Source of the DNA: Sabellastarte sp. h YS-2021
Lineage: Eukaryota; Annelida; Polychaeta; Sabellida; Sabellidae
Assembly: GCA_964017235.1 (NCBI GenBank)
Contig: OZ024938.1
Coordinates: forward strand, 46,598,332 to 46,662,331
DNA: 64,000 nt
Reading direction: 5' to 3'
The translations under genes were made by a program, and so were the position numbers. Under the pieces are notes generated by a model. The model saw nothing but the letters and a program-made list of their open reading frames with translations, was not told the DNA's origin and did no database searches. Below, in pieces: positions 46,501-59,031 of the stretch (position 1 is the stretch's first letter; each line of letters opens with the position of its first letter).

Positions 46501-48459
46501 CATCTTCTAAAATTATGTCAAAGCAAGAGCATTCAGAGAGTAAAATACCTCCGCCGAGGTACGTATTAATAAGTAAATGGGAAAATTGGGATTTTCTTCA
46601 TATGTGGATATGTTTTTATCCAGAGGGTGATCCAGATCGCTCTCAAAATTTAATGGGATATACGTTGGACCAAGACCCATCTTCTGATTTTTTTCAGGAA
46701 GATCCAACCAGTAATATTTGCTTAATCCTGCTAACACACTGATTAACAGACAGACAGGCGGTGAAGAAAATAAAACCTCCTTGGCAGATGTAATAATCCA
46801 AAAATTGGTAACAAGTCTGGAGGTAGAAGACCTACGGTGATCACAAAATCCCAAATGTGTCAAGAATTGCCACCAAGTTAAGGAAATACAAGGGAGTAAA
46901 CTTGCTCCAAGCCTTTGTATTTCTCCTTCCACCAAATCTGACATGCAAGGAATCATTATGAATTCACCTGATGAGTGGGGAACCTACTGTCTGATGAAAT
47001 ACAAGCTTTTGTCAGCCCCAAATTCTGCCCAAAAAGTCATTCAGTCCTCATATAATAACTTAGACAAAAAGGATTTGAAGAAAGTCTAACAAGGGGGTTT
47101 CTTAACTGACACATAGTGTGGCGAATTTTTAGATTACTACCTCTATGTGTGTGTATGTGTGTTGGTTGAAGAATGAGAGAGAGATTTTACTTGTTGACTT
47201 TTTTTATCTGTGTGGAACTTGAGTCTTTCTTTTTCTTCTCTGGGTCTTTATGCTTTCTTTATTTTGATGTAGATAAAAAGGCTAATGGATTTAAAAGTAA
47301 TTTAATTGCATAAACACCACCAAGTATTTGTCATATAAATGATGGAAATCAAAAACAAATTGCTGTTTTAAAGAGAATTATATAAAACAGACCCCACTGG
47401 AAAACTTGCACAGGGATTTAAGGGGTACAATAAATAAGCAGTGGAGTTTTTATGTACAAAAAGAAGTCAAATAAAGCAAATTGATGTGCATCAACTATGA
47501 CTGGTGAAGTAGGTCATATTGTAAGCAGACATGGGTGTATCGCGGCAGCATGCATTTGTGGGGAGGGGGTGTCCTGTAAAACCATTATTGTAATATGACT
47601 TGGAATTTTGTTGCAATGCATCACAAACTGCTGGTATACAAGGCTTATGGCTTGTTAAACCAGAACAAAATTGTGATTCACTCCCTGTAATTCACCTTGT
47701 ATTGTGTTAAATAATGTTTTTGTGGCCTATTAATCTAATAAATTCCCATATGATGTTAAAGTGGATAATGTCTATATACTAGTACTCCATAGATGGATTG
47801 ACGATGGATATGACGATGGATATGACGCTAAAATGGACAATGTATGGGTACCATACTAACCTCACGAGTTCCCATATGCATGGCGTTAAAAAGGATGATG
47901 TGTATGTACGAGACTAACCCCACAGATGGACACATGCTGTTAAAATGGACAATGTATAGACACCATACTAACCTCATTAATTTCCTTGCTTGGTGTTAAA
48001 TGGATAATATCTATGTACAGGACTAATATCATGAATTCTCATATAATGTTGAAATGAACAATGCACCTGTATGACTATATCCCTGTTTCTCTATCTAACC
48101 TCTACCTAGTTCTTTTGAGCATGTGGTGTTCAAATAATGATATCTACCTGAGAGCAGAGAGCCATTCCCTGTTTCTATGTCTATGTCAATATCCATGACA
48201 CTGCCCTGCCAGTCCACATAATTGCAAGTGTCCCCTTTGCAGCACATCAGCGTATAATCTGAGTCCTTCTTTTTACTCAAAACGTCCCCAGCTCCCAAAC
48301 ATGAAGCCTGTTCATCCGCTTGTAGTTGTTCCGCACAGCCGTGTATATCTGGTTGATTAGTATTGATTGTCTGTTGGCTGAAGCACTTGCCCAGTTGTGA
48401 CGTACATGTGCTGACGTCACGCTCTTTGCAATATGGCGTGTTGCAATAACAAGTGATTT
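42919..48459 (-). CDS. BAMBI: BAMBI, BMP/activin membrane-bound inhibitor, last two coding exons
   Basis: Single-pass membrane pseudoreceptor of the TGF-beta family. Vertebrate BAMBI lacks a kinase and dampens BMP, activin and TGF-beta signalling by joining receptor complexes. Exons: 48459-48148 (ectodomain) and 43526-42919 (transmembrane and tail), joined in phase 1 across a 4.6-kb intron. The membrane segment and its flanks (LWFKAAVIAVPIAGG, then AVRMLRR) are nearly identical to my recollection of vertebrate BAMBI. No kinase follows. The tail is about 150 residues, longer than the roughly 85 of the human protein. The signal-peptide exon should lie at higher coordinates and was not found. 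Confidence 0.93.
46545..46795 (+). mobile_element. Short interspersed repeat with CCTCCGCCgAGG / CCTTGGCaGAtG ends
   Basis: Opens cctccgccgaggta and closes cctccttggcagatgtaat, after cagacagacaggcggtgaagaaa. This layout is common in marine animal genomes, as I recall it. The 147-codon open frame here is on the minus strand and is an accident of the repeat. Confidence 0.5.
47750..48075 (-). repeat. Minisatellite, about six units of 53-71 bp
   Basis: gttaaaatggacaatgtat-type phrases recur at about 47756, 47827, 47884, 47939, 47994 and 48047, each followed by actaac and cccatat-like blocks. The array ends about 75 bases from a BAMBI exon. Confidence 0.75.
48148..48459 (-). CDS. BAMBI: BAMBI exon: cysteine-rich ectodomain
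   Basis: About 103 codons with ten cysteines: EITCYCNTPYC at the start, then single cysteines, then MCCKGDTCNY. The last motif (CC-x3/4-CN) closes the three-finger fold of TGF-beta receptor ectodomains. Acceptor ttctttccag, donor TCTCAG|gtagat. An N-glycosylation site (NGS) lies near the end. Confidence 0.88.
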
Positions 48460-51439
48460 CTGGAAAGAATAAAGAATATGGCTTTTACTATATCTTCATA
48501 AATTATTTTTTTAGAATTACCTAACTATATAAATGTGTACAACTCTGATTCTGGTTATTACAAAAGAAAATTGTCTTTTGTACTCACTGGCTCTACACTT
48601 ATCTTTTAACAAAAAATCAACACTTTAATTTGACAAGGTATATTATGTTTTATTGGCAGAGTTATTATTGATGCTATCAAAGGTTACCAATAATTATGCA
48701 CACAGAAGGAATTGTTGCAAAGGCAATTAGAGCCAATATGTCCAGAATAAGCTTTTTGGGGGAACTGGTACCCCCAAACCTCGAGAATGTATATAATAAC
48801 AGTAAAGCTTTCCTGATTCGGGAGTTATGTGAATGTATGGTTATAAAGAAATACAAGAAGAAAATGTACACTGAAGATACATATATAATATGTATTGGCT
48901 GAGAATAGTGGGCCTTAGACTTAAAATAGAAAATTTAGAAAATCCCACAATTATGTATGTGGTCACCATAAGTCATATCAAGGTCCCACATATAGTGTAC
49001 AAAGGAAGTGTATATTTTCACTGGATAGGTGCTGATATATAGATATTCTGGCCAAAATGCCATGCTTATTTGTGTGACCAATGTTATAGTTTTGGGTGTA
49101 AGGTTTTGGGAGTTCAAGGCGGAGAAAAAGGTATTTCATTATGAGGTGATGTGTGTCATAGGTAGCCTCAGGAGATGCAATATTGTTGACAGTGATGTAC
49201 ACTTATTAGCATACTGACAGCTGGGTTATAGCTACCACAAGTTTGCCTTGTAAGTTTCTTTTCATGTTTACGACATGTAGTAAATCTGCTAAAATATGGT
49301 GTAGCTTTTGTTTTTTGGAAACACTGCATGCTATATATATTTTTTTAGAAAATGTTGCAAATTTCAATATTAGTTTTATAATTTTTACAACAATGGCAGA
49401 AAATATACATGATGGGGCAAATCGGCTTTGCACCATATGTATCTGTGAACATATTTTAAGAGAATGGCTACATTTTTTTCAGTAATTTACTGCATATGTA
49501 ATTTTCCTGATTAAATCTTGTGTTTGAGAGCACCAGTTACCCAAGGGCAAGAGTTGACTTTTAATTTATGAGAAAAAGATGCATATCACTTCTGTATTAT
49601 ATAGTCATAAGTGCCAACAGTTCCTTCAATCAGCACTAGCAATGTTTCTTTTTACACATTTGAGGGACTTTTGAATAAGTTTGATTTAACTATGACAACC
49701 AAAAGACATTGAATCTTGGTCTTATCTTAATGACTCAGCTTGAGTTCATCAAAACGCCTGCCAAACTGTTGGTAATTGGCATAATTTCCATATCTCTGTG
49801 CTTCATTATATAATCTCCATTTCCTTGCAAACCTAAACCAAGAATATTGTTGGTATTGCTATCAGTTGGACAGCAAGATTTGACTTGATTTGTAACATGA
49901 CTATTTCATATTTATCCTTATTACCAAAACAAGTTTTAAAATTTGAGCAGAGGTGCAGATATGGGGGAGCAGATAGCATATACAAGACATATATATCCCA
50001 CTAACCTCAAACACCTGAAGGAGTAGAGCATATAAAAATATGGGATGTAAAAATTCCTGGGAGCTACTCAGTTTCCCCTTACAGTCAGACTTGTACCAAG
50101 ACTTCTTGGCTTGAAGTTGGTTCCAGAGTTATTTCTGCTTATCAACAACTAAATGCACTATATACCTGTGCTGAGATATTTACTGGATGGCTGCAAATTA
50201 GTGATTTCCCGGGGTAAGCCAGTAATTCTACTCCTTTTATCCATTATCGTAAATTGATTGTTACGGCTTTTTAACGCTGCCCCAGCATATCCAGGCTCAT
50301 GGACGCCCAGATACGGGTAGCCTTTCTAAGGCGTACAAAAGATAACAAGAAAGATGGCAAACATGTGTTTCATGTAAAGACTGTCACCTCTGAGGTTCAA
50401 ATCTTATTCTAGTTACCTCTGATAAGGAGGTTTATTTGAATTGCGTGTATCTGTTTGCATGTTTGTTTGAAACATAACTATCAGGTGACCATATGCTTGA
50501 CATCCGAACTGGAGGATTATAAGGCACACCATCCAAATTGTAACGCACAAATCAGAAAGTCGTAAAACATAATGGAGTTGTCACCAAGGAGATCATCGGT
50601 GTTCGGTTCTTAGAAAAACTAGGGATGGAAAGACTTAAAGCCAGTGAAGAGATAGACCTTGTGCAAGGTCCTTCCTTAGTGTGCTATGATTCTATGAGAG
50701 CCTTTCCCTCCATAACTCTACTTCCACTGAGAGTGCAAAATCCAGACTGTTATAAAATGCACTCATTTATTGTCTCAAAACCCCCGCCAAAGTAGAGACT
50801 TGTGAGCAAGTCTATTGAAGAGACTTTAAGGTTGGAAACTAATTTTAAAGGCTTTTTTATCCTTGCACACAGAAGCAATATTGGAGGTATTGGACCTTGG
50901 CGGAGGAATGTACCCTCAGAGTACTCTTCCTAAATATGTGGGATGCACTGGGAGTCTGTCCAGATAGGACTTTGGTCATTGAAAATATTGATACTATCAC
51001 ATAATACTTAACATGGTCAATTATAATATTTTTTTGTTGCGAAGAAATATATTCTTTGATCATATACTTCAAGGAATCATTTAAGTATTCGTGTTATTTA
51101 GCATTTGTATTTGAGTTCTTTAAATCTGATAAAACTATATAAAATGGTTAACATTCGATTATTATTAAGGATTTGACTGTGTTAAACTGCACTGTACCAA
51201 AAAAAAACGTTTAAACGACTTTCTCAAGGTATACTATAAAACCGATTGGATAAAAACCTATCATAAATATTTAGCCATGGTGATGTGTAAGTAAGTAAAA
51301 GCCTGGTTTCAAAGTGACACTGTCTTGATATGAGCTTTGCCAATCTAATTATGTTAAAAATCTCAAAATAAATATGACTGCAAATCCTGTGTCAGACTAA
51401 TGATTATTCCCAAAGTCGCCTATCTCTGAAATCGGGAGA
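48460..51439. other. BAMBI upstream intron or 5' region
   Basis: Mostly unremarkable. A relic beginning acctctgataaggaggttta at about 50416 resembles one end of the repeat at 46545. Confidence 0.35.
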
Positions 51440-52702
51440 CGGAAAAAAACCCTCACAAAATGAGCTCTCAGGAGAAAACCCCTCAGGAGAAAACCCCTCA
51501 AAAGTCTCCTGTGGAGAAAACCCCTCACCCTATTTTGGGGCTTGTGGAGAAAACCCCTCATGTTATTTTCAGGCTTGTGGAGAAAACCCCTAAACTTAAA
51601 AAGCCCTCATTTTTTATTTAACCCTATATTTTTATTTAACTTGTACTCAAGCACCCCATCCTATATTCTATTTTCAGGCCTGTGGATTGGAACTTTGACA
51701 TTTTAAATTGAATTCAAATGTGATTCTAATTTTAAAAAAATGTTGTCCTTTGTTGTAAAATCTGAAAATATATACAAAGAATGCTTTTCTTTGAAATGTG
51801 CTCAGGATTGCACTACTCAGGTGATTGATCACTTTGAATTGAAGATGAATATTATGTTTTGGTCTATTGTTTCAAAACTTAAATCAGTGGACAGAATTAA
51901 AACTGTATACATTAGCATATATAAACAATCAAACATGTCCCCTATTGTGTCACTTTCAAGTATAATATAAAAAAGAGGGGTTTATACTTGTCCCTTTCAT
52001 AATTGCAATTAAACTGTTTAGCCCACTATTCTAGGGCTATCATCAGGCAGTATAAACTCTGGCATATCAGCTTAACTCTGGCTTGTCAGTAATAAGGTTT
52101 GAGACACTGCATTAACAGTATGGCTTCACTGGCAGTGAGTGGATAGAAATAAGTAGAAGCTATTCTAATCCTCAAATGACCCTAATGCCTAAGTTGTTAT
52201 GTACAATTGTATTTATGTGCTCATTCAGTGCTGATATATTTCATTCCATTTAAATATTATATTCATGTACTGTCATTTATATGCTATATACTTATAATAA
52301 AACCTTGCACACATTTAGCTGAATAAAGAGTTTTATGAAGCTTAAATAAAGTACATCATTGGTTTTTCCCCAAATTTGGCTTAAAAAATAATATTGCCCA
52401 GTATTGCCCACTTTTCAAAGTGCTATGTGATTTTAATGTGATTTTAAAGGTGTGTATGACTTAATAAAATTCTTCTTTGTTATACATGATTTTCTATGTG
52501 TAAATGAATGAATATTCCAAATTTCCAAAATGAGGGCTTTTTATAAAGTTGAGGGGTTTTCTCCACAAGCCTGAAAATAACACGAGGGGTTTTCTCCACA
52601 AGCTCCAAAATAGGGTGAGGGGTTTTCTCCACAGGAGACTTTTGAGGGGTCTTCTCCTGAGGGGTTTTCTCCTGAGAGCTCATTTTGTGAGGGGTTTTTT
52701 CC
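51440..52702. mobile_element. Fold-back element with about 175-bp inverted ends, GGAGAAAACCCCTCA motif
   Basis: Left end 51440-51613 and right end 52527-52702 are near-perfect inverses. Each holds about five copies of gtggagaaaacccctca with linkers such as ttattttcaggctt. The middle of about 910 bp is AT-rich; a 76-codon open frame there (51740-51970, plus) is unrecognised. No transposase. Target-site duplication not clear. Confidence 0.85.
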
Positions 52703-53248
52703 TGGATTCCTGAAATCTGTCTATTTTTTGCACCAGTCTTAGCAATCATTCTGTTTATTGAAAGGTTGCTACCTATTCACTCTTCTACCGAAATGACTTT
52801 GCGGATTCTAAAAACCGTCTCCAAATGAGCACTGTTTTCAGAGGACAAAACCTAATTTTCCTCACACCAAAGAGATTGGTGATTGATGATGTTTGAGATA
52901 GCATTGTTTCAAGTCGCCCCAATGTCTGGCAGGGGACACTTGACACTTCAACTAGAAAAAGTCGTGTACATAAGGTCTGGCCTAACCTTGGTCAGAGAAC
53001 ACGTTGAAGTGACCATACAACTGGCCTGCACACGGCGCATAGGGTTAGTACTGTGATCAATCCTGTACTTCTCTAATACCAAATAGAATGAATGAACAAA
53101 AATAAGTGCATGTAAACCTCTTAGCTTTCTGTGGTAAAAACTGGAACCAGATATTTCACACAGTTGTGTTTACTGAACCCCTCGTGATGATTACAAAAGG
53201 AAAAGAAAGTCAAAGTTGAGTTCTTAAGTCCTGGTCAACAACCAGGTA
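52703..53248. other. Intergenic or intron, nothing recognised
   Basis: No gene or repeat structure seen. Confidence 0.4.
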
Positions 53249-53344
53249 GTCCTCAGTATTGTAGCTTGTTGGATTTGAACCCACACAGAGGTGTCAGCCT
53301 CTGATTAGGTGTTAAAAATGCTAACCCACTAGGCCACTGAGGAC
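53249..53344 (-). repeat. tRNA-like sequence (tRNA pseudogene or SINE head)
   Basis: On the minus strand the ends GTCCTCA and TGAGGAC pair perfectly as a 7-bp acceptor stem. A box tggcctagtgggttagc and B box gggttcaaatcc are present. Between them no standard anticodon arm can be drawn, and there are about ten extra bases before the 3' acceptor strand. It is not a functional tRNA as read. Confidence 0.5.
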
Positions 53345-56144
53345 CTCGGTGTAAAAGGAAGAGAGACTCTCTAGCTCTGTGGATAACGAAAAGGCAAAAA
53401 AGTGGGCATTTATTCAAAATCAAGGTACAATGACTGATACATTGTCTGACAGAATTACACAAGTCTACGAAGACCAATCAGACCACCTAACCATACAGAG
53501 CTAAAAATCATGTATATTTTTCCTAATGTGATGGACAAATAATATAATAAAAGAAGAAACACGTTAAGACATCTGATGGTATTTTTTGGCTTAATATATC
53601 CAATGAAATGTCGGTAAGCATCCTATGACTTGATGTGGGTACATGGCTTGAATCTATTTCTAGAATGTATTACTATATATGATCTGCATTAATTTCAGGT
53701 GCTCAGACAATAAGTAGCTATACGGTGTAAACTAAAACCTTCAATTGAACAATGTGTCTGACATGTGGGGTTTTGTTTGAAAGATGGCACCTCAAACCCA
53801 TCTCAAAATGCGAATGTAGAAAGGCTAGTTGAGAAACTGTGATGAAATAAGGTTAGAAGTGCAAGACTTAAACTCATTCGAAGTAAGTGTACACACACAC
53901 ACATATATAATTAAAGACAGGTGACATTTAGATGAATGATTGCAAAACTTACCAATGCAATTATTTGAAAAAGTATCTACACAACAAATAATTTCCACTT
54001 ACACCTCGACTTTAAATTAGGAATCATTAACCAAGAATTTAAGTAAGAGTTAATACGACAAATCCTTAAAATACAGATTTACATTTTTAATAGGGAATTT
54101 CAAAGGCTCTCCTAGACATAGATAGCCCTGCAAGGGGCTGGCGTATTACACGTTTCAATATTTACTTTCCCTGTGACAACAATTTCTTCCTTGATTTGAC
54201 AGAGAGAAACAACAATTTGGCTGTCTGAAGTCAACCCATTGTTTTGTCTCGGCATTTCAAATAGTGACACTTTTGAGGTAAGCTACAGTTTCACACCTGA
54301 AACGTAAAGGTCATTTGAAAGTAGCAATATGACACCATAGCTTGACCAATTAAAATTTGCATTGGGAATTTGAAATGTCTTTGTTAATCCAAGAACTAGA
54401 CATCTGAGAGATAAACATGTGACACTTACGTTTCTCTTGTATTTTTTAAAACTTGCATTAGGAAAGCTAGTCATAAGATTTCTTTGTATTTCACTTGGAT
54501 GTCATATTTATATTTCTGAAACCTTTAGAAGAATCTCTCATGATATCTATTTTACCTGGGGATGGACACTGTGTACTCCGCCATTTTTGTAAACAGGACA
54601 ATTATATATTGTAGCAGGGCATTTTATCCCCAAAATTAACCGGACTGCAGATTTCCGCCCATTTTGGGGGAAGAATCTGCAGCAATTTTTAGCATTAGTT
54701 TGGGAAAGCGTTTTTAATGAAGCATTTGTTTATATATCTGAGACATGGACATATATAATGACTATAGAAATTCAAACAATTTTTACTTAAATTGACAACT
54801 TTAAATTTACAATTCATGTCAGTAAAACTAGACTTTTAAGAGATTAAGTTAACACCCAGGTAACAACAGAGCAGGAACTTATGTTAAACTACCGTGTCAT
54901 AATCTAACAAGCAGTATGTCTTTGCCACCCTGTTGCATCACAATCAATGCTTTTCCCTCGCTTCCAGAGACGTGGGGTAAGTGTATTGTAATTGCATTCA
55001 TTAGTATGTTTGTTTATCTGAGCACATAACTCGAAAGTTACAAAGCATCTGATTTTGGTCATACCTTAATGCAAGATGAGGTCTATGACCTGATATAATA
55101 TTGCTGTTTATCTTCACATATTTTGCTGATGTTGCTTCAATTTGCTCTAATGGTAACTGCGGGGTTCTGTTCACCCACCTGAAAAATCATCTCTGGGTTT
55201 TTGTCCCAGTAACCAGATTTTTTTTTGGTTTTGTCCTTCGGGGTATTGCCCGCCATTCATCTGTGACTCAGTCCTCGTCAAAGGTGATACTGACTTGCAC
55301 TGGGACTCCAGCTTTTTTATGGTTGGGATTTCTTTTGCCAATCTGACTCCGGATCCCCAGGCGAGGATTTGCTCTGCCCCAAGTACTGCATGTTATGTAC
55401 ATTTTTGAATTCTTTCGAGCTCATTATCCTCCATCTTTTAACCCATTATAAAAATAATCTCTCATATATTTTCAGGTAATGGTAAAATGTAGAGATTTTA
55501 TTTCATTATGTCCCTCCTTTGTGTAAAATACCATTGGAACTTAGCATAAATGACTAAGATTGCAGTTTTCTGCAATGGAATTTTATTGTCCCATTCCAAG
55601 ACCAAAAAATGATATGCAATTTCATCAAATCATTGAGATAAATGCATTTTATTGAAAAGAATAAAAAAACAACAACAGAACCAGATACATATCTTGATTT
55701 GTTATGGTGGGAGGGGGTGTGGGTGTGAGGTGTGATGGTTAAAAGGACTTTTATATACATGTATATATATTTGGGATGAAATGACTACATTATCCCAGTG
55801 CTGATGTATAGTTATTGTACAGAGATTTGGCGGGGTAAAACCTAATAGTACAATACTATCTTCGCTCATAGACTGCATATCCACTTAAAGAGGAGACAGT
55901 GAGGAGCCATTGAAGATCACTGATAAAATTGTTTCTTGGCCATGGCAGACCTCACTTCTAGCCTTTCTGGAGTCTCGTGTATGTTACAAGTAAAATATGT
56001 TTTATCAGCGAGTATGTGTTTTTTGGGGGGAAATATTCAGTGAATATGTGTATGCCTTGAGTTTTCAGGAGACGGGAACTTCCAATTCTCTCATACTATT
56101 ACTGTGGCTGCAACCAATCATACAGTTTGGAATTTTTACGTCAC
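53345..56144. other. Intergenic or intron, nothing recognised
   Basis: AT-rich DNA with short CA/TA runs near 53892. Open frames here have no family or splice support. Confidence 0.4.
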
Positions 56145-56352
56145 TTTCAACACTGTACAGGTCATATTGCGAGGGGCAGTTGGAAGGGCAGAGGAAACCA
56201 GTACATACAGTTCATCAGGGTTTCTGTACTGTAAACTGCTTACCAGCAGCAAGCAACTATTAGCATTCCCACTTGAGACCGTGCCGGGAACCGAACCCTG
56301 ACCTCAGAGGTGGGAGGTGAGAGTGTTACCACTCTGCCACCGTGGCCCCTCA
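56145..56352 (-). mobile_element. tRNA-derived SINE
   Basis: The head on the minus strand has A box tggcagagtggtaacactc and B box gggttcggttccc. The core follows (agttgcttgctgctggtaag, tttacagtacagaa, actggtttcctctgccc). Best-kept head of the four copies. Confidence 0.75.
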
Positions 56353-56536
56353 GTTTGGTCTCTAAGACAGAAGGAGTATTCATTCTTTGTTTACATACAA
56401 TATCTACATTCAATATTAACATACAGGAGACCAATAGTCTGTTCATTCTAAAAAAAAACTTAAGGTTCGTAAGCATCAGAGGGTACCTGGAGACATGTTA
56501 TAACCCATATAAGGTCTTATAACCATAAACTACATT

Positions 56537-56770
56537 AGGAGCACTCAGAGAGTGCAGACCTCTGCTGCCAAGGCCAAGCGAATCCTTTTACAAAATCCTG
56601 GATCCGGAATTGGTTTTGAAACATTCCCAAAATTGAATCACTTCAATGCTGGACCTAGACCCACATATTGTGAAAATCTGATATAAATCTGTGAAGTAGT
56701 TTTCGCAATTGTGCTAACAAACAAAACATAACCCAAAGATCATGTGACCTTGTTGGAGGTAATTATCTGT
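56537..56770 (+). mobile_element. Short interspersed repeat, diverged
   Basis: Opens gagcactcagagagtgcaga then cctctgctgccaaggc, and closes with aacaaacaaaacataaccc and gttggaggtaatt. Layout is like the repeat at 46545. Confidence 0.45.
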
Positions 56771-56799
56771 TGTGGCATGGCCCATATAATGTATTGTAA

Positions 56800-56876
56800 G
56801 TAAATCAATCACTTAATGATTCGATCAATCAATCAATCGATTGGTCAGTCGGTCAATCAATCAATCAATCGATGTC
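56800..56876. repeat. ATCA/TCGA simple repeat
   Basis: Run of aatcaatcaatcgatt-type tetramers with a few substitutions. Confidence 0.8.
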
Positions 56877-58774
56877 AATTTTTGTATGACACTTTAAGCC
56901 AAATGGTAAGGCTATAATTTTCTCTTGAAGACTGCCAAGACTAACCTATCAACCTCGCAGTGTAAAAGAAAGAATGAAGTTGGAGGGGTCAGAAAGAATG
57001 AGGAATATTTTTAGAAACGAGACTATATACTACTCTGTATTCTGAAGCCTTTTGATCTCAGGAGTCAATAACACTTAGTCATATTTACAAAGAAAGAATG
57101 AACAAAAAATCCAATTATTTATACATATTACAGATAGGGGTGTCTTTTTAAGGAAAAAAATACATCCATTGAGTTATCTGTCATCTGATTTGACATACCA
57201 AAACGTCTACTATATATGACAGTTTGGCTCCTTGGTGGTTACGCCAGAGAATATAGTGCGGTCATTTTTGTCTACTTTGGTTGGAGTTTCATAAATCATT
57301 TCCCATGAAAATAAAACAAAAAATATCAACAAGAGAAAGCTGGATGTTTTGTCTCTAATTAGGACACAGGTCGAGAGGTTTACTGTTTGCAAGAGGAAAT
57401 TAATGTCAAATTGATATAATTTAACGTCTGCACAGTCTGTGTTACATGTCCACCTTTAGTCCCCCCCCCCCCCACCTTTCAGGTAACAAAATACCATTAA
57501 TAAGTTTAAAGAGGCAATTTTCTACTGAGATATAAGTGCCTCTTTCTACCAAGTTTTAACTGTACTACACTTATCAATGAGAAGTAAGGGGTAGTGGTTA
57601 TTTACCTGTTTACAACTCTGTCTAGTGACTAGACATTTAAATCATTTTGCACATAAAAAGACCGCGGGCAGAAAAAAAACTCAGGCAGATTGTATCTTTT
57701 GTAATATTATTGGCCCTCTCCGACAGCACGTCGACTGTGAGAGCCCATCATAAGGCGATTAATAAAATATTAATTTGTCAAAAGAGGACACAAATTGCAA
57801 TGAGCTTTTATACTATGGCCACAGGAGACAGTCGTAAAATGGATTTATGCCCTTGTCATAAAACCACAATGGCTCGGTTGAGATCTCTTCAAATATACAT
57901 GATCGTTTGTTAATTTTCCTTTATCAGATGCTGTCACAAGGAATAATACTGTTACCTAAAAATATAGCGAGACTTCAATTTAGAATTGTTAAAGTTGGTT
58001 TTTATCTTTGCTAAACAGGGGAGCATCAATTTGGGCTACCATGAAATTGAGTTTGTACTAAGCCCAAGTGAAGAGAGTGGTATTTGGATGTCTGTTTAGT
58101 ATTCATATAGCTCATGTATCTCAGATATGATTGGCTAATACTCTAACAATGTTAATTTCACAGTCCGACAAACAGATCATCTGTGTCATTTTAACAGCAG
58201 ACTGAGCCTAACAGCTTTCCACAACATGGTAAAACTGTCAAATAATAAACCAAAAAAGCTAATTAAATGGGATTTTCTGGTTTACAAATTGTGATAAACA
58301 ATTGCAATTCTTTGAATATACTCGTAAAGCAATAATGTTCAGAGTTTCATGCTGAATTTTTAAAATATATGTGGGTTCAAACCTGCCTGACCAACGAAAA
58401 GATTCTCATTAAATTAACTACCATTAAAACAACCCTTCCAACACTGGCTAACCATATTTGGCAGACATCTGTGCAACTCTCACATGCTAAATTTCTATGC
58501 TTTGCCGCATGACAGACTCATCCAATTTCCAAGGCTCTTTACTTTCAAGTGGCATGACATTTTTTTTCTGTTTCCATTTGGGTAGAACCAACTCATTAAT
58601 GCTAATCACTGTAATTCAACACAGGGATTCGCATTAGGCAAGTAATTACAAGTTTAAAGTATCACAGAGGACATGGGGACGACCATGTGACATCTTGCTG
58701 TCCACCAGATACTGTTTCTAGATAGAATTTCATGGAGACAGGAAACTGAAGCTAGCCTGGAAAAAGACTCTGCT
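56877..58774. other. Intergenic or intron, nothing recognised
   Basis: C-run at 57461-57473. The 60-codon minus-strand frame at 57210-57392 has a hydrophobic stretch but no fitting splice donor for BAMBI exon 1. Confidence 0.35.
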
Positions 58775-59007
58775 AATAATAATAATATTTATTTATTTAT
58801 TGCTTTACCTTGCGTCAAACAGCCAGGGGCATAACTCAACGGGTAGTTTACAGGTGGAGAAACCAGTGCGCACTAGTTGGTCAAGATTCTGCACTGTAAA
58901 CCACTGGGCATCAGCAAGTAACTACCAACTTTCCAACATGAAATCTCCGGGCCGACATTCGAACCGGCAACCTTAGAGGTTGAAGGCAAGCACTCTTACC
59001 AACAGAA
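58775..59007 (-). mobile_element. tRNA-derived SINE with ATAA/ATT tail
   Basis: Minus-strand head: A box tggtaagagtgcttgcc, B box gccggttcgaatgtc. The core follows (gttacttgctgatgcccag, tggtttacagtgcagaatc), then gtttctccacc and a tail of ataaataaat and att repeats. Confidence 0.8.
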
Positions 59008-59031
59008 TAATAATAATAATAATAATAATAA
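59008..59031 (+). repeat. (AAT)n microsatellite
   Basis: About eight aat repeats abutting the SINE head. Confidence 0.85.

Larger units (their letters stand above)
43527..48147 (-). other. BAMBI intron, 4.6 kb
   Basis: Holds a CCTCCGCC-type repeat (46545-46795), a ctgtccgtctgtccg patch near 45430 and a minisatellite at 47750-48075. No other gene was supported. Confidence 0.6.

Noticed and set aside
46513-46956. 147-codon minus-strand frame in the BAMBI intron
   Set aside because: Covers a common short repeat, has no family resemblance and lies in intron sequence.
52480-52749. 89-codon frame with repeated EKTPQ
   Set aside because: Translation of the GGAGAAAACCCCTCA array in a fold-back element end.
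57210-57392. Candidate signal-peptide exon for BAMBI
   Set aside because: Hydrophobic stretch present, but no phase-1 donor after a G was found and the flanks do not resemble BAMBI exon 1.
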